A DNA stretch of 64,000 nt from Sinorhizobium sp. 6-70 (GCF_030124375.1 NZ_JASKLS010000003.1:42042-106041), one strand, 5' to 3'; shown: positions 1 through 8,794, counted from the first letter of the stretch. The notes: generated by a model from the letters alone, not told the origin. Made by a program: numbers and translations.

Positions 1-540
1 GGCCACGCCTATCTGTCGGCGACACCGCTGCCGGCGCTCGTCCAGCCCTATCTCGACCAGCTTTCCGAAAAGGCTAGCCAGAGCGCCTCGGCCTCGGTGC
101 TCGACGGCACCGAGGTGGTCTATGTGGCGCGCGCCTCGCAGCGGCGGGTGATGTCGATCAACCTGATGCCGGGATCACGCCTTCCCGCCTATTGCGCCTC
201 GATGGGCCGCGTACTGCTGGCAGCACTTCCTGAAGCGGAAGCGCGCGAGATCCTGAAACGCACGGAGCTCCGGGCCAACACGCCACGCACGAAGACCGAT
301 CCGGAGGAGTTGATGGCGGAACTCAGCCGGGTTCGCGAGCAGGGCTACGCGGTCATCGACCAGGAACTGGAACTCGGACTTTGCTCGATCGCGGTGCCGT
401 TGATGAACGTGCGCGGCCAGGTGGTTGCGGCGCTCAATATCGGCGCTCCGGCCGCCCATGTCGCGGCCTCCGAACTCGCGGAACGCTACCTGTCCATGCT
501 CAAGGAGACTCAGGCGGCATTGCGGCCACTTGTGCAATAG
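1..540 (+). CDS. pcaR: IclR-family regulator of the PcaR/PcaU/PobR type (5' truncated by window edge)
   Basis: The reading frame is open from base 1 and ends with TAG at 538-540, so only the last 179 residues are present. They form the IclR effector-binding domain. The segment around 'SINLMPGSRLPAYCASMGR' is characteristic of the beta-ketoadipate subfamily PcaR/PcaU/PobR. The N-terminal winged helix lies outside the window. Members bind beta-ketoadipate or a related aromatic intermediate and activate pca genes. In Sinorhizobium meliloti pcaR sits near pcaIJF, and pcaQ-pcaDCHGB lies further along this window, which supports the name. PobR of the same subfamily is the main alternative. Confidence 0.72.
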   Translation, partial: GHAYLSATPLPALVQPYLDQLSEKASQSASASVLDGTEVVYVARASQRRVMSINLMPGSRLPAYCASMGRVLLAALPEAEAREILKRTELRANTPRTKTDPEELMAELSRVREQGYAVIDQELELGLCSIAVPLMNVRGQVVAALNIGAPAAHVAASELAERYLSMLKETQAALRPLVQ

Positions 541-688
541 TCTGGCCAAAAACCTGACGCCGCGCACATGACTCGGTTTGCGCTTTGGATGGAGAGCCGA
601 AAGTTGAGGCAGCCATCGTTTGTGGCAGAATCGCGTACGACGCGGCCGTGCCGATCGGAAGGACCTGCTCGGTCCGGCGGTTTGTTTT

Positions 689-2047
689 CTACCGTTCGGA
701 AAAGACCTGGCTCGCGGTGACCATAGCTGACTGAACGCGGCTGAAGCCGGCATAGGGCAGCATGTGGAGAATGGCCTCGGTCACTTGTTGCCTTGTCGCC
801 CCGGTGTTCAACGCGCCTGCGACGTGAACCTTGAGCGGTGTTTCATCCGCTTTCGTGCCACGCGCCGTAAGTGCGGCGACTGTGGCTAGTTCGCGCGATT
901 TGAGATCGAGCCCAGACCGGGAGAATACTTCTCCATAGGAGAACTCAAGGATATAGCGGCCGAGATCGGGAGCGACGTCATGGAACGCGTTGACCACGGC
1001 CTCGCCCGAAGCCTGGCTGATCTCGCCCATGGCGGCGACACCCCGGTTAAACCGAACGTCGTCGGTCTCTGTCTGTGCACGCTGTGTGGCGATTGCCTCG
1101 CCGGAACTTGACGGCGTGGCAAGGCCGCCAGGCCCTTCCGCTTCGGCAAATACAGCCAGCGCGGGCTCCACTGCCGTCAGTGCCTGCGGCCAACCAATGT
1201 AGACCGGCATCTGAATCAGCAACTCGGTGATCTCCGCGCGTGTCCAACCTGTGCGGAGACATGCCTCGACGTGGAAGCGAACCGAACTGTCGAGGTTGCC
1301 GATAGCTATCACCATGGCGAGTGTCGCCAGTTCGCGATCCTTGAGCGCGAGCCCCGGTCGATTCCAGATTTCGCCGTGCGCAAATTCCACTGTCAGCCGA
1401 TCAAGTTCGGGCGACGGCCCACTTCCGTCGATCACACGGCGGGCAAAGGTGCCGGCGTCATCGCCGCCTGTCTTGAGCAACTGTTGAACGCCGAGCGCCC
1501 AGTCATCGCCGTCCGGCCGCCCGCTGTCCGCTTCGAACGTCACGCCGCGCTCGGCGAACACTTCGCGCGCGAGGAGTATGGCATCCTGGGCGAAAGGAAA
1601 GCCGCCGTAAACGACGCTATGGAGCAAGGTCTCGACTATCTCGCGCGGACTCCAGCCGGTTTCCAGCATCCCGGCGATGTGAAAGCGAAGCGCGGGGCGC
1701 GCTGTGCCGAGTACGGTGATCACGGCCACATTGATGAGCTCGCGCATTTTCTGGGACAGGCCAGGACGCGCCATGACATCCCCATAGGCGTCTTCGATGA
1801 GAAGCCGGGAAAGATCCGCGGAAAGCGGATCCAGGGTCCGACTGAAGTCCGCGCCACCAACGGCCCTGAGCGCTTCAAGGCCCCTTGCGCGGCGATCGCC
1901 AGCTAAGGCGCCGGTCGGTTGGGCGGCCGCGGAGTTACCGAGAGCGGCGGCGGTCACTAGTCCTACGGATGTTGTGAGCATCGTTCGTCTGTCCCGATCT
2001 GTCGTGCCGCCACTGTCAGGCCCGGCACCGTTCCATGCTTTAACCAT
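689..2047 (-). CDS. Secreted triple carboxymuconolactone-decarboxylase (CMD)-domain protein
   Basis: 452 residues with three CMD/AhpD-like units, at about 80-165, 215-305 and 365-445. Each carries the family pattern 'RELxxxA' followed by an 'RFH' or 'KVH' segment and a 'TGW' or 'TGA' turn. The N-terminus (twin Arg at 'DRRTML', then an Ala/Gly-rich hydrophobic stretch ending 'AAAQ') looks like a Tat signal, which favours the upstream start at 2047 over the Met at 1981. No AhpD-type CxxC pair is visible, so peroxidase activity is unlikely and a decarboxylase or lactonase-like role is only inferred. It is divergent from a LysR gene 98 bp away, its probable regulator. Confidence 0.8.
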   Translation of the reverse strand: MVKAWNGAGPDSGGTTDRDRRTMLTTSVGLVTAAALGNSAAAQPTGALAGDRRARGLEALRAVGGADFSRTLDPLSADLSRLLIEDAYGDVMARPGLSQKMRELINVAVITVLGTARPALRFHIAGMLETGWSPREIVETLLHSVVYGGFPFAQDAILLAREVFAERGVTFEADSGRPDGDDWALGVQQLLKTGGDDAGTFARRVIDGSGPSPELDRLTVEFAHGEIWNRPGLALKDRELATLAMVIAIGNLDSSVRFHVEACLRTGWTRAEITELLIQMPVYIGWPQALTAVEPALAVFAEAEGPGGLATPSSSGEAIATQRAQTETDDVRFNRGVAAMGEISQASGEAVVNAFHDVAPDLGRYILEFSYGEVFSRSGLDLKSRELATVAALTARGTKADETPLKVHVAGALNTGATRQQVTEAILHMLPYAGFSRVQSAMVTASQVFSER

Positions 2048-2145
2048 CGTTTTGAGGATCCCTTCTGCTTGGCCAGGGTGACCAAAGGATGAGACCGATG
2101 ATTGCGGAGGCCTTGTGATGAATCCAATGAATAATTAGTATCGCT

Positions 2146-3063
2146 ATGATGCACACAGCGAATATCTCCCGCATAGACCTCAACCTCTTGGTAGTGTTCG
2201 ACGCCCTGGTGGCCGAAGGCCATGCCACCCGGGCCGCCGAGCGAATCGGGCTCACTCAGCCAGCGGTCAGTCACGCACTCAATCGCTTGCGCGCCCTATT
2301 CGGAGATCCGCTCTTCGTCCGCTCGCCGCGGGGCATGGTGCCGACGCCGGCTGCACTGGACGCCGCTCCGGCTATCCGGTCGATCCTCGAGCAGGTCGAA
2401 GGTGTGTTGCGCGGCAGCCGGACGTTCGCGCCAGAAGAAAGCAGACGACAGTTCGTGCTTGGCCTGTCCGACTATGCGGCCTACGTGCTCCTGCCTCGGC
2501 TCACGGCACGTGTGGAGCGCGAAGCGCCGAACATATCGCTCGTGATTCGAAACACCAGCCACGGTGTAGGCCTGTCTATGCTGGAAGAAGGATCAGTCGA
2601 GCTCATCGCCGGCAACTTTCCCGCGCCGCCTTCGCACATATGTGAGGAACTGCTTTACGAGGAGGATTTTGTCTGTGCGGGCCGCGGCGACCATCCCGCC
2701 CTTGCAGGTTCCCTCGATCTCGACCGCTACCTGTCCCTGCGTCATCTTCAGGTATCGACGAAAGGCAATCCGCATGGTTATGTCGATGCCGTGCTGGCGG
2801 AGCGCGGCTTAAAGAGAAAGGTCGCCGTTACCGTTGGGCACTTCCTGATGGCTCCGTTTCTGGTCGACTCGTCCGACCTCGTCGCAACTGAACCTCGCCG
2901 CCTTTTCGGGCCAGTGGTCAGTCGGCTGCCGCTTCGCTTCTTCCCGCCCCCTATCGACATTCCGCCGTTTCGGGTCGTTCAGGCCTGGCATGCACGTCAT
3001 GACGCAGATCTTGGGCACCAGTGGCTTCGACGCGTGGTTCGGGAGGTCTCGCAACAGACGTGA
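2146..3063 (+). CDS. LysR-family transcriptional regulator
   Basis: 305 residues. The N-terminal winged helix-turn-helix spans about 8-67 ('AAERIGLTQPAVSHALNRLR'), followed by a LysR substrate-binding domain to the C-terminus. The 'DLNLLVVFDAL' opening and 'DPLFVRSPRGMVPTP' segment are of the NodD/LeuO-like subgroup. It is divergent from the CMD protein gene (start at 2047), so control of that gene is the simplest inference. Two adjacent ATGs (2146 and 2149) could start translation and no strong ribosome-binding site is visible. The effector is not predictable from sequence. Confidence 0.9.
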   Translation: MMHTANISRIDLNLLVVFDALVAEGHATRAAERIGLTQPAVSHALNRLRALFGDPLFVRSPRGMVPTPAALDAAPAIRSILEQVEGVLRGSRTFAPEESRRQFVLGLSDYAAYVLLPRLTARVEREAPNISLVIRNTSHGVGLSMLEEGSVELIAGNFPAPPSHICEELLYEEDFVCAGRGDHPALAGSLDLDRYLSLRHLQVSTKGNPHGYVDAVLAERGLKRKVAVTVGHFLMAPFLVDSSDLVATEPRRLFGPVVSRLPLRFFPPPIDIPPFRVVQAWHARHDADLGHQWLRRVVREVSQQT

Positions 3064-3368
3064 TGCTCCCCGTCGGACCGTTGGGAAGCCTTGAACGTCA
3101 GGGGATGCGAGAAACAGCAACGCCGTGGTGGATTTTGCTCAATACCAGTTCCTCGTTGAGATCAGCCCGATCGCTCGGGCCTGCTCCGATCCGATTATCA
3201 GTCCACTTGCCATGAAAGGATCCATAAGCCATCAGTTTCGTTGTTGCCCCTCGCGGAAGTTGCTGATTTTATGCTGGAATCGGCTCAGAGCCATTTGGGG
3301 TTGCTTTTGAGTTCAGAATCGCTGCCTAGAGCCAAACTCAGTTCCTTTAGTGCTAAAAGCAACGTTGT
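3064..3368. other. Non-coding stretch with repeat copy A and a stem-loop
   Basis: No convincing gene. The right half holds one copy of an imperfect repeat (3281-3346) whose partner is at 11322-11387. A perfect 10-bp inverted repeat (AGAGCCAAAC at 3328-3337, GTTTGGCTCT at 3367-3376) closes a 29-nt loop and runs into the start of the truncated SDR reading frame. Confidence 0.6.
3281..3346 (+). repeat. Direct repeat copy A (partner at 11322-11387)
   Basis: Aligned by eye with 11322-11387, about 55 of 66 positions are identical. The best-conserved parts are CGGCTCAG, TGCTTTTGAG and AATCGCTGCCTAG. Both copies have the same orientation and lie about 8 kb apart, at the two ends of a block rich in broken genes. 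The nature of the repeat is not known. It could be part of a decayed mobile element. Confidence 0.6.
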
Positions 3369-3704
3369 TTGGCTCTGAAATCAGCTTGTAAGGACGGAAC
3401 ACCCAGCAAGGCGGCCGTGCGCTCCTTCGCCCGAACCTGGACGAACGAACTCGCGACCAAGGGCATCCGGGTCAATGTCGTCAGCCCCGGCCCGACCGAC
3501 ACGCCGATGTTCGACTCCGCTTCCGATGAGGTGCGCGACACCTTGACGAAGCTTATCCCGCTCGGGCGCCTTGGGCAGCCAGGCGAGGTGGCAGCGGCGG
3601 CTTTGTTTCTTGCCAGTGATGAAAGCAGCTTTATTGCCGGCGCAGAACTTTGCGTCGACGGCGGCATGCTCAGGTTTGAGGGCTGGCCCTCAGCCACAAC
3701 CTGA
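3369..3704 (+). pseudogene. 3' remnant of a short-chain dehydrogenase/reductase gene
   Basis: Recognisable SDR homology begins at about 3405 with 'SKAAVRSFARTW', the Lys-containing end of the YxxxK helix. It continues through 'IRVNVVSPGPTDTPMF' and ends with the usual 'GAELCVDGGM' C-terminus. The Rossmann glycine motif and active-site Ser and Tyr are absent, so it cannot be a functional dehydrogenase. The 5' truncation falls next to repeat copy A and the stem-loop at 3328-3376, which suggests a rearrangement endpoint there. The residues before 'SKAAV' probably come from unrelated DNA. Confidence 0.75.
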
Positions 3705-3799
3705 TACGAGCGGGAACGACATTGCTCAAATCTCGGGTATCTTTGCTTGTTCCTCCAAACGGGCTTTATGCTTCGATCCGGATGTGATTTCTTCGCGTC

Positions 3800-4693
3800 A
3801 TGACCGACGATCTTCTCAGAGCCGTTCGCCGCTATACGGAGGCCCATTCCGATCTAACCGGTCTGGCCCGGACGCCCATTCCGGGTCTGATCGCTATTCG
3901 GCAAACCAAGAAGACCGAGCTTCAGCACGCGATCAACCGCCCTCTCGTGTGCCTCGTCGTGCAGGGAACGAAGCAGATTTCGCTGGGCGATCAGAGCTTC
4001 ACGCACAACACCGGGTCAACCTTACTCATTACTGCGGATGTGCCGACTGTAAGCCAGATCGCCCGTGCGAGCCCCGCCGAGCCCTATCTTTCGCTCGCGC
4101 TATATCTCGATCCGACAGTCATTGCGGAGCTTTCGGTGGAGATGAAGGTCGCGCGGGAGGGGAGGAATGTCCCCGTCCGCATTGATCCCACCGATCAGGA
4201 GGTCGCAGACACCGCGCTCCGCCTGATGCGTCTCCTAGAGCGGCCCGAATCCGTGCCAGTGCTGCAAGCTCAAGTCGTCCGCGAGATGCACTATTGGCTC
4301 CTGTCCGGGCGGCATGGAACTGCGGTCCGGCGGCTCGGCTGTCCAGAAAGCCACGCACAGCGCATCGCGCGCGCAGTCGCTCTTATTCGTGAGGAGTATG
4401 CAAAGCCCTTGCCTGTCGAACGCCTTGCGGAAGCCGCCAGGATGAGCGCTTCCTCATTCCACCAACATTTCCGCGCCATAACGACACTGTCGCCTCTGCA
4501 GTTTCAGAAGCAACTGCGCCTGATCGAAGCGCGGCGCTTAATGCTCGTGGAAGGCGCCTCTGCCAGCCATGCCGCCTATACGGTCGGCTATGAAAGCGTG
4601 CCTCAATTCACACGCGAATATGGCAGGATGTTCGGCCTGTCGCCCGTAAAGTACATCAAGGTTGCCAAGGGCAGCTTGGAAGCAGTGGCATAG
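3800..4693 (+). CDS. AraC-family transcriptional regulator
   Basis: 297 residues with an N-terminal AraC_N/cupin-like ligand-binding domain ('RPLVCLVVQGTKQISLG') and a C-terminal double helix-turn-helix from about 190 to 285 ('LAEAARMSASSFHQHFRAIT' and 'YTVGYESVPQFTREYGRMFG'). This architecture matches the YqhC-like AraC_N group, many of which control neighbouring oxidoreductases. Nearby candidates are the truncated SDR upstream and truncated GST downstream, so its original target genes may have decayed. It may be functional but orphaned. Confidence 0.9.
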   Translation: MTDDLLRAVRRYTEAHSDLTGLARTPIPGLIAIRQTKKTELQHAINRPLVCLVVQGTKQISLGDQSFTHNTGSTLLITADVPTVSQIARASPAEPYLSLALYLDPTVIAELSVEMKVAREGRNVPVRIDPTDQEVADTALRLMRLLERPESVPVLQAQVVREMHYWLLSGRHGTAVRRLGCPESHAQRIARAVALIREEYAKPLPVERLAEAARMSASSFHQHFRAITTLSPLQFQKQLRLIEARRLMLVEGASASHAAYTVGYESVPQFTREYGRMFGLSPVKYIKVAKGSLEAVA

Positions 4694-4906
4694 CAACGAG
4701 CCGGCAGGGGTTCGCCGCCCGCACCCATGGCGCGGCCCCATCAGCAATCGGACGGAAAGCGGCGCCAGAGAACGCGCTTAGATGGCCGACAGAGTCAGCA
4801 TATTCTCGCGATCGATTTGCAGAATCGGGAAAGGGCGACAGAGGATTCAGCAACAAAGCATCGGCCTGCCGGCCATTATGGAGGGCAAGCGGACGATCAA
4901 GGTTAC

Positions 4907-5278
4907 GCCGTTTCGTACATGGCCGCCTATCGCTTCATGCGCACGTTCAGCGAAGGAACCGATCGGGTCGTGCTCGGCTACTTTCGCCGTCGTATCGACG
5001 ACTTTCTCGGAATCCTCGAAAACCGGCTTCGGGATCGGCGGTTCGTCGTGGGGGCCGATGTCACCGTCGCTGACATCTCGATGTGCGCCTACCTGTCCTA
5101 TCCCGAGGACGAGATCGGTTACGACCTCGCGCGCAGCTACCAGCATATCCGGTCGTGGCTGGACCGGCTCGCGGCAGTTCCGGGTTGGCAGGGGCCTTAC
5201 GATCTCCTGCCGGGCCAGCGCTTACCGCGTTTTGACGGGAATCCGAGTGGCAATCTGAAAGCCAGTTGGCAAGTCTGA
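4907..5278 (+). pseudogene. C-terminal remnant of a glutathione S-transferase gene
   Basis: The reading frame encodes a GST alpha-helical C-terminal domain, with 'FVVGADVTVADISMCAYLSY' (the N-capping box and hydrophobic staple region) and 'WLDRLAAVPGWQGPYDLLPG' typical of the family end. The thioredoxin-like N-terminal domain that binds glutathione is missing, and the residues encoded upstream of about 4907 show no GST similarity. It is therefore a 5'-truncated gene. A functional short protein is unlikely. Confidence 0.7.
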
Positions 5279-5510
5279 CATCATTGAGCCGTTGAAGCAG
5301 GCTGCAGGCAGCGCGGATGCGCCGCCACGACACTAAGACTTGATGGTCGCGCAGCTTGCCGATCACTCCGGAGATTCAGGCAAGACTCGGCGAGCTTCGG
5401 GCAACATCGACGAGTGCTTTGCCGCCATATTCTGTTCACCACCGTGGGACCGAGCCGACTAAGTAGGTGACGGTGAGCGAAAACGAGCAATGCCATCATG
5501 GAGAAGATCA

Positions 5511-6206
5511 ATGACCAATATTCTGATTGTTCTTTCGGCAGCGGACAAATGGACCCGGGCCGATGGCTCCGTCTACGAAACGGGGGTGTGGGCCGAGGAA
5601 TTCGTCGTGGTCGACGAGGCCCTGATCAAGGCGGGCTTCCAGGTCGACCTCGCGAGCCCGGGCGGTATCGCTCCCACGATGGACGCGCGCAGCCTGGACC
5701 CCAAGATCGTAGGTGAGGAAGTGGCCGAACGCATGCGCAGCTATCTGACCAAAAACTCGGAACGGGTCGAAGAACCTCTGGTCCTCACCGACGTCGAAGT
5801 GAGCCGCTACGATGCCGTCGTCGTGCCCGGCGGGCACGGGCCGGTGGAGGACCTCTACAAGGATCCCGATATGGGCCGCGTTCTGATTGAAGCCAATCGA
5901 GACCAGAAGATCATCGCCGCGGTCTGCCACGGCCCGGCGGCGCTGCTGGCTGCCAGGGACGAGAACGGGCAATGGCCTTTCGCGGGGCGCAAAATGACCT
6001 CCCTCACAGATGAGGAGGAAATCGAGTTCGGGACCGCCGACAATGCGCCCTGGCTACTCGCTGACACGCTGCGCAAGTCCGGCGCGCTCTTTGAGCAGGG
6101 GCCGAATTGGGCCGTCTATGTCGTCGAGGACGGCAACCTCCTGACCGGCCAGAATCCCGCATCGTCGGCGGCGCTCGCGGACGCGGTCATCGCCGCGCTT
6201 CGTTGA
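5511..6206 (+). CDS. DJ-1/PfpI-family protein (Hsp31/glyoxalase III-like)
   Basis: 231 residues. The ATG at 5511 is preceded by GGAGAAG at suitable spacing, so it is preferred over the ATG at 5490. The class I glutamine amidotransferase-like fold is shown by 'DAVVVPGGHGPVEDL' (101-115) and the nucleophile elbow 'AAVCHGPAALL', with Cys139 and His140. An acidic residue at Glu29/30 ('GVWAEEF') is in the place expected for the family's catalytic Glu. Long insertions resemble the Hsp31-type chaperone/methylglyoxal-detoxifying branch rather than PfpI proteases. It stands alone between broken genes. Confidence 0.88.
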   Translation: MTNILIVLSAADKWTRADGSVYETGVWAEEFVVVDEALIKAGFQVDLASPGGIAPTMDARSLDPKIVGEEVAERMRSYLTKNSERVEEPLVLTDVEVSRYDAVVVPGGHGPVEDLYKDPDMGRVLIEANRDQKIIAAVCHGPAALLAARDENGQWPFAGRKMTSLTDEEEIEFGTADNAPWLLADTLRKSGALFEQGPNWAVYVVEDGNLLTGQNPASSAALADAVIAALR

Positions 6207-6284
6207 CGAAGTGCGTGCCCGGCTGACCATCTTGCGTCGGGTCAGTAGCGTGCTGCGCCGCTTGGTCCAGCGCGGGAACGTCGC

Positions 6285-6569
6285 GTGCGGCCGGCTGGCG
6301 CCATAGCCGGGCAGCTCAGGGATGACCAGCGTGTGGTGACGTGCCAGCATTGGGTCGACCTTGCGCCACGCGATATGCGTCTCGGGAAAGCCATGAAGCA
6401 GCAGGAGCGGCGGCCCTGCGCCGCCGATGACGCCGGCGAAGCGAACGCCGCCGGCGTCCATGTCCAAGGTGCGGAAGCCCGGAAAGAACGGCGCTACCGC
6501 ATCACGCCTGCGGGCAGCCGTGATGTCGATGGTAGAGTTTGAAGGACAGTGTCGCCGATCCAGGTTCAC
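6285..6569 (-). pseudogene. N-terminal remnant of an alpha/beta hydrolase (epoxide hydrolase/dehalogenase-like)
   Basis: The minus-strand frame encodes 'FRTLDMDAGGVRFAGVIGG', then the oxyanion-hole strand 'PPLLLLHGFPETHIAWRKV' and 'LVIPELPGYGASRP', the classic start of an epoxide hydrolase or haloacetate dehalogenase. Similarity stops after about residue 95. The nucleophile elbow, cap and catalytic His are absent. It is a 3'-truncated gene lying directly downstream of an intact hydrolase gene on the same strand. The frame stays open into the neighbouring DJ-1 gene, but that part is antisense. Confidence 0.7.
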
Positions 6570-6577
6570 GTCGATCC

Positions 6578-7552
6578 TCAGCTCCTGTTGGCGGCCTGCA
6601 CGAAGGCGGCAAGCTCCTGTCCGTACCGTACCGGCTCCTCATAAAAGGGGCTGTGTCCGCTGTCGGAGAAAAGCGAGAGCCGGCTGTTAGCGTGGCTGGA
6701 CTTGATCCGTTCCGACATCGCGACGCGAACCAGCCGGTCGTGGACGCCATGCGTCAGCAGGATCGGGCCGGCAAAGGCGTTGAATACGGGTTCGAGATCG
6801 GTTGTCTCCGTCTTGATGAAGCCCTCGTTCACCGCGCGGGCGGTCATGCCGTTGATGACCAGCATGCGCTGCATCTCCACCGCGGTCGGCGGCCGGTGGA
6901 AGCAGGCGGCGAGGAAATCGGCCGTGGCCGCGGTGCGCTCTGCCAGGTCGTGCGAAGTGGAGGTGCCGGTGAAGGTCGCCGCCTCCTCGGTGAGGAGATC
7001 CGGCGACAGCCTGGTGACGGCGTCGACTAGATTGACGCCGGCAACTGCCGAACCCCCGTATTTGCGCAGATAGGCGCCGGCCACGAAACCGCCGAGTGAC
7101 CATCCCACGAGCACTGGCCGGCGAAGCTTGGCGCCGGCGATTACGGCGGCGACATCGTCCGCCCATCGATCGGCATCGGAATAGGCGTCGAGTGCGGTCG
7201 GCTTGTCGGAATCGCCATGGCCACGAAGGTCGAAGCTCGCCATGCGAAAGCCCGCCAGCGCAGGATCGGCGAACTGCTTTTCCCAGCTCAGGCGGCTCTG
7301 ACGCAGGCCATGGATGAAGAGGACCTCCGGCGCTTGGCCGTCGCCCAGCGTCTCGCCTGTCAGCATCACGCCATCCGCCGAGCGCACGGCGAATGGTTCG
7401 CGCGCTGCCGTAAGTGCTCTATCGGCCTCCGACCCAGGGGCAGCGCTGCCAGCGGATGCCGCATGATCTCGCGGCGCCGCATGTGCGGCTTCGATGACCA
7501 AGGTGGCGAGGCCGGCCGCGCCGGCGAGGAAGGTACGTCTCGAGTGGCTCAT
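6578..7552 (-). CDS. Exported alpha/beta-hydrolase
   Basis: 324 residues. The N-terminus ('SRRTFLAGAAGLATLV', then 'AHA') is a Tat-type signal peptide. The mature protein has the HG oxyanion motif (81-82), the nucleophile elbow 'GWSLGG' with Ser152, and a C-terminal 'SGHSPFYEEP' with the probable catalytic His300. Substrate cannot be deduced. Its start faces a TetR gene, and a 22-bp near-palindrome lies 16 bp upstream of the start codon, so repression by that TetR protein is likely. Export is unusual for such a gene and suggests action on an extracytoplasmic ester or lactone. Confidence 0.88.
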   Translation of the reverse strand: MSHSRRTFLAGAAGLATLVIEAAHAAPRDHAASAGSAAPGSEADRALTAAREPFAVRSADGVMLTGETLGDGQAPEVLFIHGLRQSRLSWEKQFADPALAGFRMASFDLRGHGDSDKPTALDAYSDADRWADDVAAVIAGAKLRRPVLVGWSLGGFVAGAYLRKYGGSAVAGVNLVDAVTRLSPDLLTEEAATFTGTSTSHDLAERTAATADFLAACFHRPPTAVEMQRMLVINGMTARAVNEGFIKTETTDLEPVFNAFAGPILLTHGVHDRLVRVAMSERIKSSHANSRLSLFSDSGHSPFYEEPVRYGQELAAFVQAANRS

Positions 7553-7567
7553 GAGTGTCGCTCCATG

Positions 7568-7589
7568 TTGTTTAGCGAGCGCTATTCAA
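7568..7589. promoter_or_regulatory. Candidate TetR operator
   Basis: The arms TTGTTTAGCG (7568-7577) and CGCTATTCAA (7580-7589) are reverse complements at 8 of 10 positions around a 2-bp centre. It sits between the divergent starts at 7552 (hydrolase) and 7631 (TetR). A second TTGTTTAG half-site lies at about 7615-7622. Position and symmetry fit autoregulation plus control of the hydrolase. Confidence 0.6.
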
Positions 7590-7630
7590 CGTACTTGACT
7601 TCGTCTGTCAAGGGTTGTTTAGTGACCGAT

Positions 7631-8248
7631 ATGGAAAGCAAAGCAAAATCACGCGGCGGACGACCTTGGAGTTTCGACCGAGAAAAGGCGGTCGAAACCG
7701 CGATGCGGCTGTTCTGGCGGCACGGCTATGAAGGGGTGTCGATCGGTGATCTCACGACGGAGATAGGAATAGCGCCCCCAAGCCTCTACGCTGCCTTTGG
7801 CAGCAAGGCGGAGCTCTACCGGGAAGCAGTTACACGCTACGAGAAGACGCTTGGATGCCTGGATGTGGCGTCCATCAAATCGGCGGGGTCGCTGGCGGAC
7901 GCAGTACGAGTATTGCTCGAGGAAGCCGTGAGAGCCGTAACCGACCCTCACCGTGAACGTGGCTGCCTGATCTCAAGTGGCATGATCGCTTGTCATCCGG
8001 AGCATGCCCCGCTCGCCCGCGACGCGGCCACGCGCCGTGATGCTATGCGCGAGCGGATTGGGGAAGCGCTCCAGCCCTTTGCCGGCGCGGACGAGGTTCG
8101 GCGCTTGGCGCGCCATCTGGCTGCCGTCATGCAGGGTATTTCGATCCAGGCGCGCGACGGTAGCGAGCTAGCGGAACTGCAGGAGATCGTTGAAGATGTA
8201 GTGGCGGGCGTCGCAGCACGGATTCCCAAGGATGGGCGAACACATTGA
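7631..8248 (+). CDS. TetR-family transcriptional regulator
   Basis: 205 residues from the ATG at 7631. A GTG at 7622 is an alternative, and neither has a clear ribosome-binding site. The helix-turn-helix at about 12-60 includes 'WRHGYEGVSIGDLTTEIGIA' and 'SLYAAFGSKAELYREA'. The C-terminal half matches the TetR_C_16-like domain with 'ERGCLISSG'. It is divergent from the exported hydrolase, with a near-palindrome between them, so the two probably form a small regulator-enzyme pair. Confidence 0.9.
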   Translation: MESKAKSRGGRPWSFDREKAVETAMRLFWRHGYEGVSIGDLTTEIGIAPPSLYAAFGSKAELYREAVTRYEKTLGCLDVASIKSAGSLADAVRVLLEEAVRAVTDPHRERGCLISSGMIACHPEHAPLARDAATRRDAMRERIGEALQPFAGADEVRRLARHLAAVMQGISIQARDGSELAELQEIVEDVVAGVAARIPKDGRTH

Positions 8249-8340
8249 CTTGCAAAACGCAGAACCGGCAGAGCTGGCGCACGACCATGCGTCGAGCGAG
8301 AGCGACGCGAGAGAGACCGTATCGAGCAGCTCGTCACCAA

Positions 8341-8512
8341 GCTCTGTCGATCAAGGCCGATGTGTGCAGGCCTGTCGAGTTCGGTGCCATTTTCGCCGAG
8401 GCAAAGGGCCACTTTGGCAAGATCGACATCGTCGTCGCCAACTCGGGAATCGAAGCCGTCGGAATTTCGGCGCTGGATTTCGACGCATTTTTTTGCAGTG
8501 AACGCAAAAGAA
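8341..8512 (+). pseudogene. Internal SDR fragment with a frameshift at a run of seven T
   Basis: Translation gives an SDR core piece: 'IKADVCRPVEFGAIF', then 'GKIDIVVANSGIEAVGISAL' (the NAG-type motif) and 'DFDAFF'. At the seven-T run (8488-8494) the frame is lost. Removing one T restores 'FFAVNAKE', the expected next SDR strand. Both the Rossmann start and the catalytic YxxxK part are missing. The fragment ends at about 8507-8512, where the flavin reductase remnant on the other strand begins, so two unrelated genes are joined head to head. Confidence 0.7.
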
Positions 8513-8794
8513 GGCGACCAGCGGTGGCCGTAAAGAGACTGCCGTGAAGGAACCGACCACCATGCCCACGGGTCCGTCGCCCTCGGTCTCCGCAGTTATC
8601 ACTGCTACGCCGGTTGGATAGTGGCTGAGGGTCTCCCTGAAAACCTTGTCGTCGAAACTGCTTTGCTGGAACTCGGGCGCTTCCTGCCGGCTGCGTAGAC
8701 GATTGAACCATCTTTTCTCCACCCATGATGACCAAGCTGCGCCAGCGCTCTTCTGGAAACTGCCATGGTGCGATGCCTTGACAACCTTATTCAT
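8507..8794 (-). pseudogene. N-terminal remnant of a flavin reductase-domain protein
   Basis: The minus-strand frame carries 'FDDKVFRETLSHYPTGVAVI', then 'GMVVGSFTAVSLRPPLVAFF', the start of a flavin reductase (HpaC/NADH:FMN oxidoreductase-like) domain. Similarity stops at about 8507 and the frame continues only as antisense of the SDR fragment. Most of the flavin-binding split barrel is lost, so it should be inactive. The residues before 'FDDKVF' may be the native leader, with a possible start at 8794. Confidence 0.68.
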
